A stretch of 64,000 nucleotides of DNA from Eimeria necatrix (Eukaryota; Apicomplexa; Conoidasida; Eucoccidiorida; Eimeriidae): contig NW_013651926.1 of assembly GCF_000499385.1 (NCBI RefSeq), positions 15,001 through 79,000 on the forward strand. The letters are read 5' to 3'. Shown in pieces: positions 35,926 to 47,700 of the stretch. Made by a program: the position numbers and the translations under genes. The notes beneath the pieces were generated by a model. The model was not told the origin of the DNA and ran no database searches. It saw only the letters and a program-made list of their open reading frames with translations. How positions within the stretch are numbered: position 1 is the first letter of the stretch; each line of letters begins with the position of its first letter.

Positions 35926-38900
35926 TTAGCCTATCTTCTTCCGCCACAGGATGATCTCCTGCTTTTTGAAATACCTACAAGCAAATGAACCACACTGTAC
36001 AAGAACCACCCTGAAAAGGAGCCAACAGGGGAAGGAAGCCCTGTTGATGCGTTCCAGACAGACTACAAGGCCACAGGCAGGCCTAAGAGACCATGTTTCA
36101 CGTCTATGGCTTGCCTTCGGTCTTCTTCGTCTACAAGAACCAGGTTCAAGAAGTACCGAACTGAAAATTTGTTTTGGACATTCTTGTATGTTGGGGTGAG
36201 ATCTAATCCACTTAGATAGAGCCTCACAGGTATGCACTCCGCTGCAACCACAGAAAATATACAACGCTACGGCGATGTCATTTCTCCTTTCGGCAAGAAA
36301 TGCGATACAAAATAGGAACCTTTGTCCTGGAATTGGGTATGAAAAGCAAATTGCGTCAGCTCATAAACAAACCCAAAATTCTATCCATAGAGCCAGCAGG
36401 ACCCCAGTTCTCGCGTAGATAGCCAAAGACAAGCACGCATAGTTCGGCAACCTGTGCAGCAATTGCCGAAAGGCAAATCGTCATATGCTGTAGACGCACA
36501 TCGTATAGGGGCACCGTCCATTATTTCGAATTTGGAAAGAGTCTCTGAGTCTGTCACAGCCGCGGCTCCTGCACAAACAGAAGTAAAGCAACTTATACAC
36601 GATTAGGCGTCACTGCACTCGATCAGGTACAATGGAAAGTTACAAGCGCAGACAAACCGCGCAAAGGCCAGTTAGGAGAAGAGGCGAAGACGACACCACT
36701 GGAAAGCACTGACGCGACACAATATACGTCACTACTGTGGCGTCCATATGCCTCAGCAAATTCCCTGCACTTTTCCCCTTTTAAAACCTGCAACAGCTGG
36801 CGATGCTTCTGGCATTGTCAAGATTTGTGCGAACGCACCATTCCCTGCAGTTTCTGTCTTGATTATATCGAGTTGCATGTCTTTAATCTTAATCCGCACA
36901 AGGACAAAATAAACCTTGCCAATGACAACATCTTTTAGGTGATATCGGCTCTTGTCAAATTCAAATTCTATATGCAGGCAGTCCTCAATGCCGACCTAAT
37001 TTAAACAGAGAGGGGCACGCACACAAGACTGAATCAGATGTGGTATAGAAGCTAACCACTGTGTCTGTGCCACATGCCCAAACACAGCAAAGCAACCGAA
37101 TGCACAAAAGCACACTCCACAATTTCTGGTTCAAGTACCCCATACCAAACCGAATTGATTTTAGTCCGAACGCACGCCTGCCTTGCATTTTCTTTTCATT
37201 CTGGACAGCTTTATAGGAATTCTTCCGTGTATCATCCATACCCACTCCTCACTCACTTATTTCTAGGCGAAAGAACTCACATTTACCATGACTAAATTTA
37301 ATGTGCACTCATGCAAATGTATGCCGGGCTGACCTCCATCTTGATTGAATTCTTTATCTCAGGAGGCGGTCCAACATTTTGCACGACAAAGTCATGCTCC
37401 TTGACAATGCTGCTGTGACAGACGCAAGGTAAACGTTTGATGAAAGAAAACTCAGTGACTAGAAAAAATAATAAGCACAAGACAAAACGCACCGCAAAGT
37501 GATTAAGAAAAGGACGCCTCAGCAAGATACCAGGGACATTAAGAACACCCAAAACGGGTAAATGCTAACGAACTAACTCACCCAAGCATGCAAATGTTTC
37601 ACTGAGTTAATTAAGGGCTCAGTCAAGCATGGCCTCAAACGAACATATGGAAGTATCAAATGAAGGTCATGTGCCACACGCATACGTAAGCGGAATCATG
37701 TGTACATGTTGTGAGTGAATGTCGCAGACACGGAAAGGAGGCCCACCTTGCGTAATTTCGGTGTATGGTGAGCCGGACGAAGTATCTAAGACGGACGTTA
37801 ATTCCAGAGTACGTCTCGTGGGCTTTGTCAACAGCGTTGAATTTGAATTTATATTTTTTACTTTCAAGTAACAGGCCAGGAGGCTCTAAGTCTTTTGATA
37901 TTGAAAAAAAGTCATACGTGCTGCTCCTGTCGTACAGCATGTCTGCAGCAAATGTCGCAATCAAAGAACTAAACGCGCAGTTAACGTGTCTGACTCTCTG
38001 GGTAGAAGACTTGATCTTGAATTTTAGGGCCAACCATAGATGCATATATATGCAACAAAGCTTCCTGTATACAAGTGACTTGTTGAACTAAACAAGTCGT
38101 GTGTGTTCACATATTTACATGCGGTTGCTGCTTATGCGCCGGAGACAATATGCTTCATACAATCCCATAAGCAATAAAATGACACATCAATTTGCCGGCT
38201 CAGGTACATGTGCATGTCATGCCCAACTGTGCATAAAAACGTGACCACACAGGAATCCATCTTCACACGAGCACTTGCCCCAATGTGGAGATAAGGGCAG
38301 TCTATTCTTGAGGGTGACAAACTGCGTCGCCCACCTGCAGAAGCGAATGAAACAACTCATTATGCTAGATCGCTTGGCTTGTTCATCAGATGAATGTATA
38401 CGCTATTCTACGCAGGTATCCGTGTTGGCACTGGTTACGTAGACAACCGTAGTGGGCGGAAAGTGGGAAGACAAGGAAACCTAAGCATTATAAATATTTG
38501 GATTATAGCTTTCTCTAGTTGAAACTCACCAACTTGGCCCACTAGTTCCACTTTAATGCCATTATGCTCTAGTTTTTTTCCCGTCTTTAAGTTCAACAGT
38601 GCAACGCCGCTGACGTCTTCCACATCCTGAAGCAATTTCCCGCAATACAGAGTGGACAGATTTTAGCATAGGGTGCGCCTTTTCGAGTACCAGCACAAAG
38701 ACATGAGGAAATACAGCCGCCCATACTGAGCACCCTTTGTGCCATGTGAAGGAGCGTGGCGAATTAAGCGTAGCATAAAATAAAAAGCGGGGAACTACGG
38801 TAAGTTGAACCAGCCGTAGTGCGCTTTGCTCAATTTACACTGTAAATTGGCAGCTTCTCTCCCTTTTTCTCCTTCGATAACCAAGTGCATTTCCGTCCCT

Positions 38901-38958
38901 CTCTGTCCAGCGAAATGTCCACTGAACAAGAAGAACCGAAGAATGTTGACAGCTGCAT
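35926..38958 (-). CDS. VPS26: Retromer subunit VPS26, eight exons
   Basis: Exons 38958-38839, 38626-38530, 37942-37747, 37409-37334, 36995-36839, 36568-36500, 36241-36115, 35974-35926. Phases match throughout and the sum is 891 nt, 296 residues, the usual size for protist VPS26. Exon 1 encodes [17 protein letters not shown] and ends LPIYS. Later exons give [126 protein letters not shown] and [12 protein letters not shown]. These are the signature blocks of the arrestin-like VPS26 fold. It forms retromer with VPS35 and VPS29 and sorts receptors from endosome to Golgi; in coccidia retromer serves secretory-organelle biogenesis. Seven introns start with GT. The last (36114-35975) starts with GC, which the conserved DEEDRRYF junction demands. 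No homopolymer inserts. Confidence 0.95.
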
Positions 38959-40998
38959 GCAGCATACAACAGGAAAACAGATAAAAACTTGTGGAGGCAC
39001 CAAGCAATATTAGCAACCAAAACACGCTCGCGCTATAAATACGGCAACTGAGACGGTCAGCCTGCACACCAGGCCTTCTTAGCAGTACGTTCCTTGCTTT
39101 CACTGTGGTCGAGACAGACGTGTCTGATGATAAGGATGATAAATTACCGCATGAATCCTACCATTTTCTCCTTCGTGTCCTCTGTTCATCCAAAGACCCT
39201 AATCGTTCAAGGGATCTTCGAGAGCCTCAGTGAAAGGTAATCTTCTTGTTAAGCTCTGTGCTGGGGATTCCTCAGACATAAGAAGCAATTACATGTGGCG
39301 TGGAACTCTACATGCAACTCAGAGGCCTCGCCTCAGGCCTCGCCTCTGTTGGCGTGCTCAGTTACTGTTGATGCGTGTATGCACACCCTGTAATGGACCC
39401 CGTGTGAATCCAGCTAAGAACAGCGCCGCTGCTGGTATATTTTGGAGGAACAGATAGAGGCGAGTACTTCATGAGACCTCAACTGTCACCTTGGCAGAAG
39501 CTGACTTCATGGGACACCCTCGTTTCCGAAGCATGTGTCGCAGTTGGACTATTTTACTTCAAATAAACACTCAAGATAATGAGAGGGCTTGAAAGATGTG
39601 TGAAAGATTGATGAACTTGCGTGTGTTTTCTACGGCTGAGCTGACCATCCGCCGCCGCGATCCGCCCGTGCCGCTGCAATTATTGTTTGCTCGAGTTCCC
39701 TCTCCTAGTTGCAATCCATCAAAAGTAGACTTCGATAGAGTAAAACAATACACTGATATAATGCCAATAGAGATAAACTCTGCCCGGATTGTTTCAGTTC
39801 CTGCGCTGTCGGCCTTCCCTCAACAGCCTGCCGCGCAGCTGCTCGCGGGGCCCCCCCGCCTTCATCTGGTAATACAGAGAGTACATCACGTGTTAATACG
39901 TCGTAGCACATTTATTTTCTTGATATAACCTATGCCAACAAGGCCTGTCTCACGGATTACCTAGGCTCCTCGGACAGCCCCCGCTCCCGACCAGCATTTT
40001 CAGCCCAAGCAAAAGCCGTTGTGCCCATTTCAAAATAGTGAATAAATCCAAAAATAAGCGATACAGTATTCACTGCCACTGCCATTCATATTTTATGTTT
40101 GTACTAAACAATTGGCTCCCATATGTGAGAGTTTTGCGGGAAGCTCAACAGCAGCTGATGCCTCTAGCAACCAACAAGAAACTCGTTTCTTTCGGAATAA
40201 TTGGGAACCACGCTGCACTAAAAACAAAGTGCACAGACCGAAGTTACGAGATAGGTATGCGGGGCTATAGGCCCTTGAAAATGCAAGAAAAGAAGGACAT
40301 ATCTGGCTGCACAGGCACAGGCACGCGAGAACTAAATTCGACGAATACCATTCACCATCAGCAGCAACAAATCTATGGTTTTCAAGCGTAACAATTTTGG
40401 GTAAAAAAACATTGCTTCAATAACAACCTGCGTGCACGTGAATTCGTTTACACAGAAGGCCAAGCCCGTGCTCTGCTTGGAGCTTTGCATTCCGCTTCTT
40501 TTCTGCGAAAGCCACTTCACTGAGAACTTCACACTGCATTTCTATGTTCTTAACGTTTTAATGACAAAAAAGAGAATTAACCAATAAACTATGTGTGTGT
40601 CGATGTGCCAGGAACCCTGCGAACGAACAAAATGGATTTGACTTTGTGAATGACAGTGATAACAAGTATAGTGTGTAAACTACAAGTACACCACCCCTAC
40701 GCTAAGTAACTAGCGGACACACTCATAGCGAGGCACACCGAAGGCGTCAGAGAGGCTGGGAGAAAGATATATTTGATTCCTTTGCATTTTAAGGGTCCAC
40801 GTGGGCTCCTTGAAGGTATACGGGTCTGAAAGTACTTCAGTAGCGCGACGGGTAATCATGTAGGAGTGAGGCCAGGACGTGCACAAAACTTGTTAGCTAG
40901 AGGCATACTACCTTCAAATCTAATGGCTTGTCCGAGATTTTGGTTTTGGTGCGCTCTTGTTCTATAAACGTGAGCTTGCGATGCTTGCGGCAGAATTC
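38959..40998. other. Intergenic interval between VPS26 and the retroelement relic
   Basis: No gene recognised. It contains a small direct duplication (AGGCCTCGCCTC twice, about 39323-39347). The part close to 40998 may carry the decayed downstream half of the retroelement (RNase H, integrase), but I could not recognise those domains. The part next to 38958 should hold the VPS26 promoter. Confidence 0.45.
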
Positions 40999-41712
40999 TC
41001 ATTTGAGGAAGGGGCTGGGCACCTCCTTCAGAGATTTGACTTTTGTGGACAGAGCTGAGCTACGTAGCAATGCATTGCCAAAGTAGGCAATGACAACCTG
41101 GCCTAGAAAATGTTGTAGATAAGTCAGAATAGTAGCTTGAAAGATAGCCGGGGACCCTTGAGGCCAAGGGACACAATCGTACACTTGGATAGTCCTAGGA
41201 GTGAGCGAATTTCATTCATTTATGAGTCTTCTATGCACATTTGACAGCAACCCACTTTAAAATCCAACGTGAAGAAATGCTTGACTTTTATCAGAATTTC
41301 TTGAATAGCTAGATTAGAGGGCAGAGGAAAGTCAGGAATGATTCTAAGCGTTTGATGCCTGACAGTAGATAATCATAGGAATTTTTCCGAGTACTGAACC
41401 ATCTTTTGGTTTGTCGGTCATGCTAGTTGGGAAGCAGCTAAAGGAATATGCTGTTGCTATCCATAAATGCGCTCAGAACCCCGTTTTCACTTGCTAGTGG
41501 AATACGAAATAATCCACTTGCATCCTGTGCGTCGGCGCCTTGGCCGGGTGTTTGCATGGCACAAGTGGGATTTGGTGGTCATCTGAACGATTTGGTGACA
41601 GCCCTGCGGCTAAAGTGTGAGGCAAGGCTGCTTGACATTCTTTTTGCATCTTGAGTATCCACGCTTCATCTGACAATATCAATCCGTGTAGTCGAGTGTG
41701 GAGGTGGACCAT
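40999..41712 (-). pseudogene. Decayed Ty3/gypsy-type LTR retrotransposon reverse transcriptase
   Basis: Read on the minus strand in three pieces. At 41712-41494 a frame holds AAGLSPNRSDDHQIPLVPC followed by APTHRM, the conserved lead-in to Ty3/gypsy reverse transcriptase (PaGLPP...DHxIxLxPG...PxYRM). Around 41350-41215 lie IIPDFPLPSNLAIQEIL and FFTLDFKVGCCQMCIEDS, the PLP and LDLxSGYxQIxIxEED blocks, then a stop codon. At 41184-40999 come SPAIFQATILTYLQHFLGQ and VVIAYFGNALLRSSA, the PAxFQ...FVVVYLDDILVYS block. The catalytic YxDD is changed to YFGN and in-frame stops interrupt the frame, so the copy is dead. Ty3/gypsy (chromovirus-like) elements are known in Eimeria. Gag/protease may extend toward 42700, but I cannot recognise them. 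No LTRs were found. Confidence 0.75.
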
Positions 41713-44700
41713 GGTGGCTCTTCCTCGTCAACAGCGCCTTGTGCGTAAACACCGGAACTAAGATACCGCAATGTCCTGTAACAGTTCGACTGCAATGCAT
41801 CCCCAAAGTATGGAGGGGAGGTGCTTGACGCTCTTGAGATGCGCGAGTGATGGTTTGCTTTCTACCGCCCGGTGGAGCCAGTGTGGTTTTGAACCCCTGT
41901 AGCGCACTTGGTAGTTTGCTTTGCTAGCGCGAGCCATGATGTGGCCTTGGCTTTGTGGTGCGCTGTGTACCTGTTGGTAGCGAGGCAAAGAAGTGGAACC
42001 GCCTCTGCCACCTATTGAGCAAACAAGCCACAGGCTTGCTTTGCTGGGGTCTGCGCTCGCACTTTCTGTGGAGGTCTGTTAGATACTTCATGTCTTATGC
42101 CCTTCTGATTGGTGGGTCGCACCATCTATACTAAGGTAGGCTGGTAGCGTATCGAACTCAAGCTATGAGTCCACCATATGTTCTGTTACCTATTCTGCTC
42201 TTTGGACAATGTCATAATGTATAATCTCCACGAGGTAGTCCCCCACTAGAAATCCACTCCCGACCTGCATAGATAGTCTCGTCACCAGGCGGTTGCTATG
42301 TTGCAGTTCTGCATCCGCGAAAGCAAAGCGGCAAACCTTGTGCAGGCGATCTACACGTAATTGTAGCCACTCCGCTGTGATCTAGCAAATGAATTTGTGC
42401 CATGCACCTGCGTCCAGAAACATTCCATACTCGTGCTGAAGTGTCTCAAAAACAAGCGTAGCTGTATTTTGCGCACAACAAAGTAGCCTCTTAACATTTA
42501 TCTGTCGACTCTGAATGCAATTTGTCACGCCGCGATTGTGGTGAAGCTTTACACCACCGTCAGGAGTTTCAGCGATTTGCCTGCTTTGTCGCTCTCCTTT
42601 GCTCGCAGCAGCAAGTTCCACGTCTCGTGAACTCTCTTCCTCTCTTTCTAGGTATAGCTTAATCGCTGCCGTAGCCTCTAAGTATATGGCACCTCCTTTC
42701 ACTTGCTTCGGAAGCCTGTTCTTTCAACCTGGAGAGATTTGGATGGCATTTGACACTGTGGCGACCACACACAGCAACCCTTCACCCTGTCTTTTGAGCC
42801 TAGGAAGTGCTCCTCCCGCCGTTCCTAGGTGTGCCGCTTGCATGCTACTTTTGGTATCCCTGCTCATGGAGACTAAATACAGCTATGAGCTTCATCGTAC
42901 GCTTTTACTGGTCTGGTTGGAGCGGCACAATCCGTGACGTAGTGGGCCCCACTGTAGTGCACAGCATGTACTGCTGCGACTACGCTGCTACCTGCCCCCT
43001 CGAGTAGGGCCACTGCTGATCCACAGACACAAATGAGGGCACATCATCGACAGCTAGAACGGTTCGCTGCCTCACCGCCATTCAAAACGAGCGGCACAGA
43101 GCTCTCAGTTCCCTAAGAAAACACAGGTGGTGGCTTGTCTTATTGTGCTCTCGTCTGGACAACAGCTGAGATTCCCATTAGATCTCCGTACCGCTCTGCG
43201 ACTCTTGTGTGCCGTTACTACCCGTCCGTACTTCATTTACGTGTAGCTTGCCAAGGAAAGCATCGCATGGTCACACCACCACCAAACTCAAACGAAATCA
43301 CGGAAACTACAAGCAAACGTGCACGAATTCAAAGAACCACGTGCAATGCACATGAGTACAAAATGATTCGCCATGAATTCCAAATTGCGTGACCTCGCTC
43401 ATGTGCTACAGTCCACGCCCTCCTACTGCCTAGTTCACGTGCCCATTTCTTCTGGTATCACGTTTGTTCAACGGTATTACCTAAATTTACTTTGCTAACA
43501 ATTAGGGGATTGATGGGAAACAAATGAGGCGGCTGCTGCGCGTACCTGCAGAATCTGCAAACCGTAAACTATAATCCTTTGATACCCAAAACTTGACTTT
43601 TCATTTGAGGCACCAGATGGCTGCTTCAAGCGTAATATGACTCAAACTGTGGGGAATCAACGAGCAGCTACGTGGTGTGATGCACATGTAAAGTAGCCAG
43701 ATACAAGATAGCTCCTGCAACAAATCAAACCCAAATGTTCACTTCTCCACAGTTCTCTCTTTTGGGTCCACTGATAAATCCACACAGGTGCCCACGTAAC
43801 TCTTGATTTCTGCCCGTGGCTGGTGCCTGTACATTCTATCTATTGCTCTTCTCCCTCACATCTACTTGACCATTCCATGTGCACCTGCCTCTACATAGTG
43901 CAAACACTACACAACGTTTGTCACTCTGCACGTGAGCGAAGCGTCCGCACTCGGCAGTGGGACTGTCACAGCCACCAGCACTTCATCATGCCATCAGCCA
44001 AGAAGGAGAGCTCTTCTAAACATGAACTCCACACGGAGCCTCCCAATAAGTGCTCAACGGCTAGCCACGTAAACCGTGTGCCACCCTTGGTGCGTCCACC
44101 GCAACACATGAGAAAACTATGTGTGCGTGGGATGAGAAGACTTGTAGAGTACACATGTGGCTTGTACATAAGCTCATATGTAGTACACTCACGTCCACAA
44201 AAACGCATATGTAAATATGGCGCCTGTAGCATTCAGCAGGCCTGTAGCCCTGTCTCTGTTGGCAACTGAATGCCCTTATGTGCTGGATTCTGTCGATGCG
44301 GGCCAAACGGGCTACTACAGTGATGCAAAGTTCGCCGTGGCCTATCTACAGCAAATAAACACCGGCCACTCGCAACTCCCTCAGCTTCAGTTGCCGAAGT
44401 GAAAAAATGAGCAGGAGCTGAGGCCTCAAATTGTATGTGTATGAAGAGAATGCTGAGGCAAGGCCAGGAAAACAGGAGGCTAGCACAGTGCCACAAAAAG
44501 GCGAACGGGATAAAACGACTGAACAAAATGCAACATGAAAAACGAGTGGAATATGCGGCACACACGCGACAAAAAATACGTCAAACACACACTAAATGCA
44601 CATAAAGCTATGCCAAGGTCCAAGCCACGTACCACGCCAGTCCATGCATTCACCCGAAAATTAAAATGCAGCAAATACCGTAAAGAGCAATGTAACCTTA

Positions 44701-44789
44701 TGAACCCGGTGAATAGACAAACACAACAAACGGCGCTTTGCGTCGATGCTGTTTCTGCAGCTGCTTCCTACGCTGCAATTGCTGCTACT
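41713..44789. other. Intergenic interval, possibly retroelement debris
   Basis: No intact gene. Minus frames at 41758-41988 and 42382-42702 lie where protease and gag would be expected upstream of the decayed reverse transcriptase, but they lack a recognisable aspartic-protease or zinc-knuckle motif. A plus frame at 43823-44269 is open for 148 codons without any feature. Nothing else is seen. Confidence 0.4.
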
Positions 44790-47700
44790 TCATCCACTCG
44801 GGTTCGCTTCTGAAGCCGGTGTATCTTGTGATGGCCTTGCAGGCACATCCTCACCTGCAGCACTGGCAGCTGCAGCAGGGTCTGAAGGAGGTACCCTAGA
44901 AGGAACTGGCGTGGGAGAAGAGTTCAGATTCCATCCTAAGCTCTCTACGAAATTCCCAATAGATGCAATGGCAGCTGAAAACGTGTCCTTTTCCGTCAAA
45001 AACCCTAAGCTGTTGCTCCTACCAGTGATGCCTGTTGGGTCTGACTGCTGCTGCTGGAGCTCCCCTGAACCCAGAAGCCATCCACTGCGGCTACTCAAAT
45101 CCGGAATGCTGCTGCTAAAGTACCGCTGCTGCAGCTGTGGTCGTTGCTGCTGCGATGGCTGCTGTTGGCGCCGGGGAGAGCTACTGGTTCTCGCAGGACC
45201 AAGCGGAGACGAAATTGTTTCGTTCCATGGGCCAGGAACCCACCATGGAGGCTGCTGCTGCTGTTGCTGCTGCGACGGCGCCTTGCTCAGCTCATCACTA
45301 GGAGAAGTCTCCACCTGATTACCACTTTGATGTTGTTCGTCTGTTTCGCCCAGCTGCTGCTCGTGGTTTGTTTCTGTGGCTTCCGAAGACCGCACCTGCA
45401 ATGCTTTCCGTGCGAGAATAGTCTGTTGTTCTTCCATGGCTATCAGCTGCTGCTGTACGCTCTGCAGGTGTTGCAGTGCCATCTGTGCATGCTGCTGGCC
45501 TTTGCACCACAAGTCTGTGGCCTCTGCATTCTCTCTGCCATTCGGGTGCTGCTGCTGCGAAGGTGCCGGGTCTGCTTCGTGCTCCTGCTGGGTCACAGAC
45601 GACCTGGTCGTCGTTGACTGGCTCATGGGCTCGCCTTGAGGTGTTGCAGTAGGAGACATAGCGAATGCTGCTGCCGGATTGCCGCTGCTGCTGTTAATGC
45701 TTGGTGAGGCCGGAGCGGTAGCCCGATCACCCGGATGTTGCAGCACTTGCTGCTGAGCCAACGGCAAAGTAGCCAACTCCTCGGGATGAGCTGACCCGTG
45801 CAATGAATGCAGCTGTCCTGCTTCAGGCTGCGTTGCATTATTTTTAAGCTCTCTTCTTGGCATTCCAGCGCTGCCCGAGCTCGGTGCAGGTGTGGCAGCT
45901 GCTGCTTGCCAGTTGCTGCTACAGCTGCTCCTGGTTGTGCCCCCTACCTCTTCTGAACAGACGAATTGAGGACCTGATAGGAGGGAAACAACATACACAA
46001 GTGGACTTGAGTCGAAGTAGTTATGCCGATAGCAGCCGCAACCCTTGCTGATGCTAGGAACGACAAGAAAAATCCTACGGCTCCTGTACTCCTTTTAGAG
46101 TGAACATGGCCTCGAGGACCCAGTAATTTCTTCTTCTAACAAAATACCTTCAATATAAGGACAGTCCTGTTTCTCTTGCTGCTGCGCGCCGCAAGTCCCC
46201 ACCACACTGGCAGAGGAGCCATCGCAGAACCTTACAGCCAGGCGCCGTTGGCCTTCTTTCTCTGCAGCACCAGAATCGAGCTGTTTCATATCCCGCTCCA
46301 CACAAGCGCTACTGCTGCTGTTACCTCCTTCATTGCCGCTCTTCTTGCAGGCCTGCTGATCCGAGTTCTTGCTCTTATCTGAGAAGAAAACCGCAACAGC
46401 GTCCAGAGAAAGTTTCGTACTCCGCCACTGAGTCCTTTCCCTCAAACATGCTGCTAAGACTCTTCTGACCGCAACTTGCCAAAAGCTAAATGATGCAACA
46501 GCAGAGGTATCCCATGACAGCAACAGCTTGTGCCTGTATGCTTCCCTCCTGAGTGCACTGCTGTGTCTGTACGAGGAGACGCTAGCGTTATGTCTGTCTC
46601 CTGCTGTCGGCAGGTTCTCCCGCAGCTGCTGCTGCAGGTGCTGCTGTGCTGCTACGTTGCAGGTCTAGTCGCACACTAACACGCTCTGCGGCGGAGGCAG
46701 CGGCTGTAACTGCAGCAGCGCCAACACGAATATAAATACACGCTGCCCCTCCAGTTCCTTGGCTCATAGCTCAATACGATGTCTCAGACTACGTTTTTGC
46801 TCCTGTTGTTGCTGCTGCTGCTGATACTACTACTACTGCAGCAGCTGCTGGCACAGTGCAGAGACCACGTATTACGACAGGGTACGCAGCAGCAAAGGCC
46901 AGTGGCTCCCGTGAGGGGCAGCAAAAAGCCGGCGTCGTCATTGCTGCTGCATCCGTACAGTAGATAGCGCCCTGCGTAAGGTGCCTTGTTGCTTCAGCAA
47001 CAAACAGTGCTGGCACCGCCGCAACTACGTATTCCGTACACAGTATGCTGATGTCGCCACTGCAGCCGCTGCACTGCAGCAGCACTCAATTTCACCAAAA
47101 TATCATAGGAGCATCCATGAAGGATTAACGAACCTTAAACTTGGCAGCAGCGCAGCCGCTTGCAGGACCAGAGCAGCGGCGGCTGCCCCTTACGAAGCAA
47201 CTACCGCAGCTACTTCAGCGGCCACAGTAACATCACCAGAATCCACAGAACAACTTTATGGCATGCTGTTACTTGCCGTGAGTCTGCCACGTGACTTACG
47301 TCCAAAGAAGGCCTTCAGGCCAGGGAATCCGAGACCTCCAAACGGTCCTGCCGCTTCCTGCTGGGTCCCTTGCTGATCAGGCGTCACTTGCTGCTGCTGC
47401 TGCTGCTGGGCCCTTTTGGGCTGCCCGCTCCGTGCCGTCTCACTGTCTTGCTGTTGAGGCTGCCGTTGCATCGACAAGCGCTGCAAGTGCTGATGGTCTT
47501 CTTCGCTCATCTCATCTGAAGCAGGCTGTTGGCCTCTTTCAAAGAGACACCGCTGCCAGGCGAGAAACTCGGGGTGACACAAAAGCCTGTCGATTTCTCC
47601 CTGTGCCGTCAGGTGCGTCAGCGAAGCAGAAGCAGACAGACCCTTATCCAACGGCTGCGAGAACTCTAAGCCAGTACCTCCCTCCACTGTCCCCGCGCTG

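Noticed and set aside
43823..44269. 148-codon plus frame
   Set aside because: No domain, irregular Cys/His content without pattern, and overlapping open frames on the other strand.
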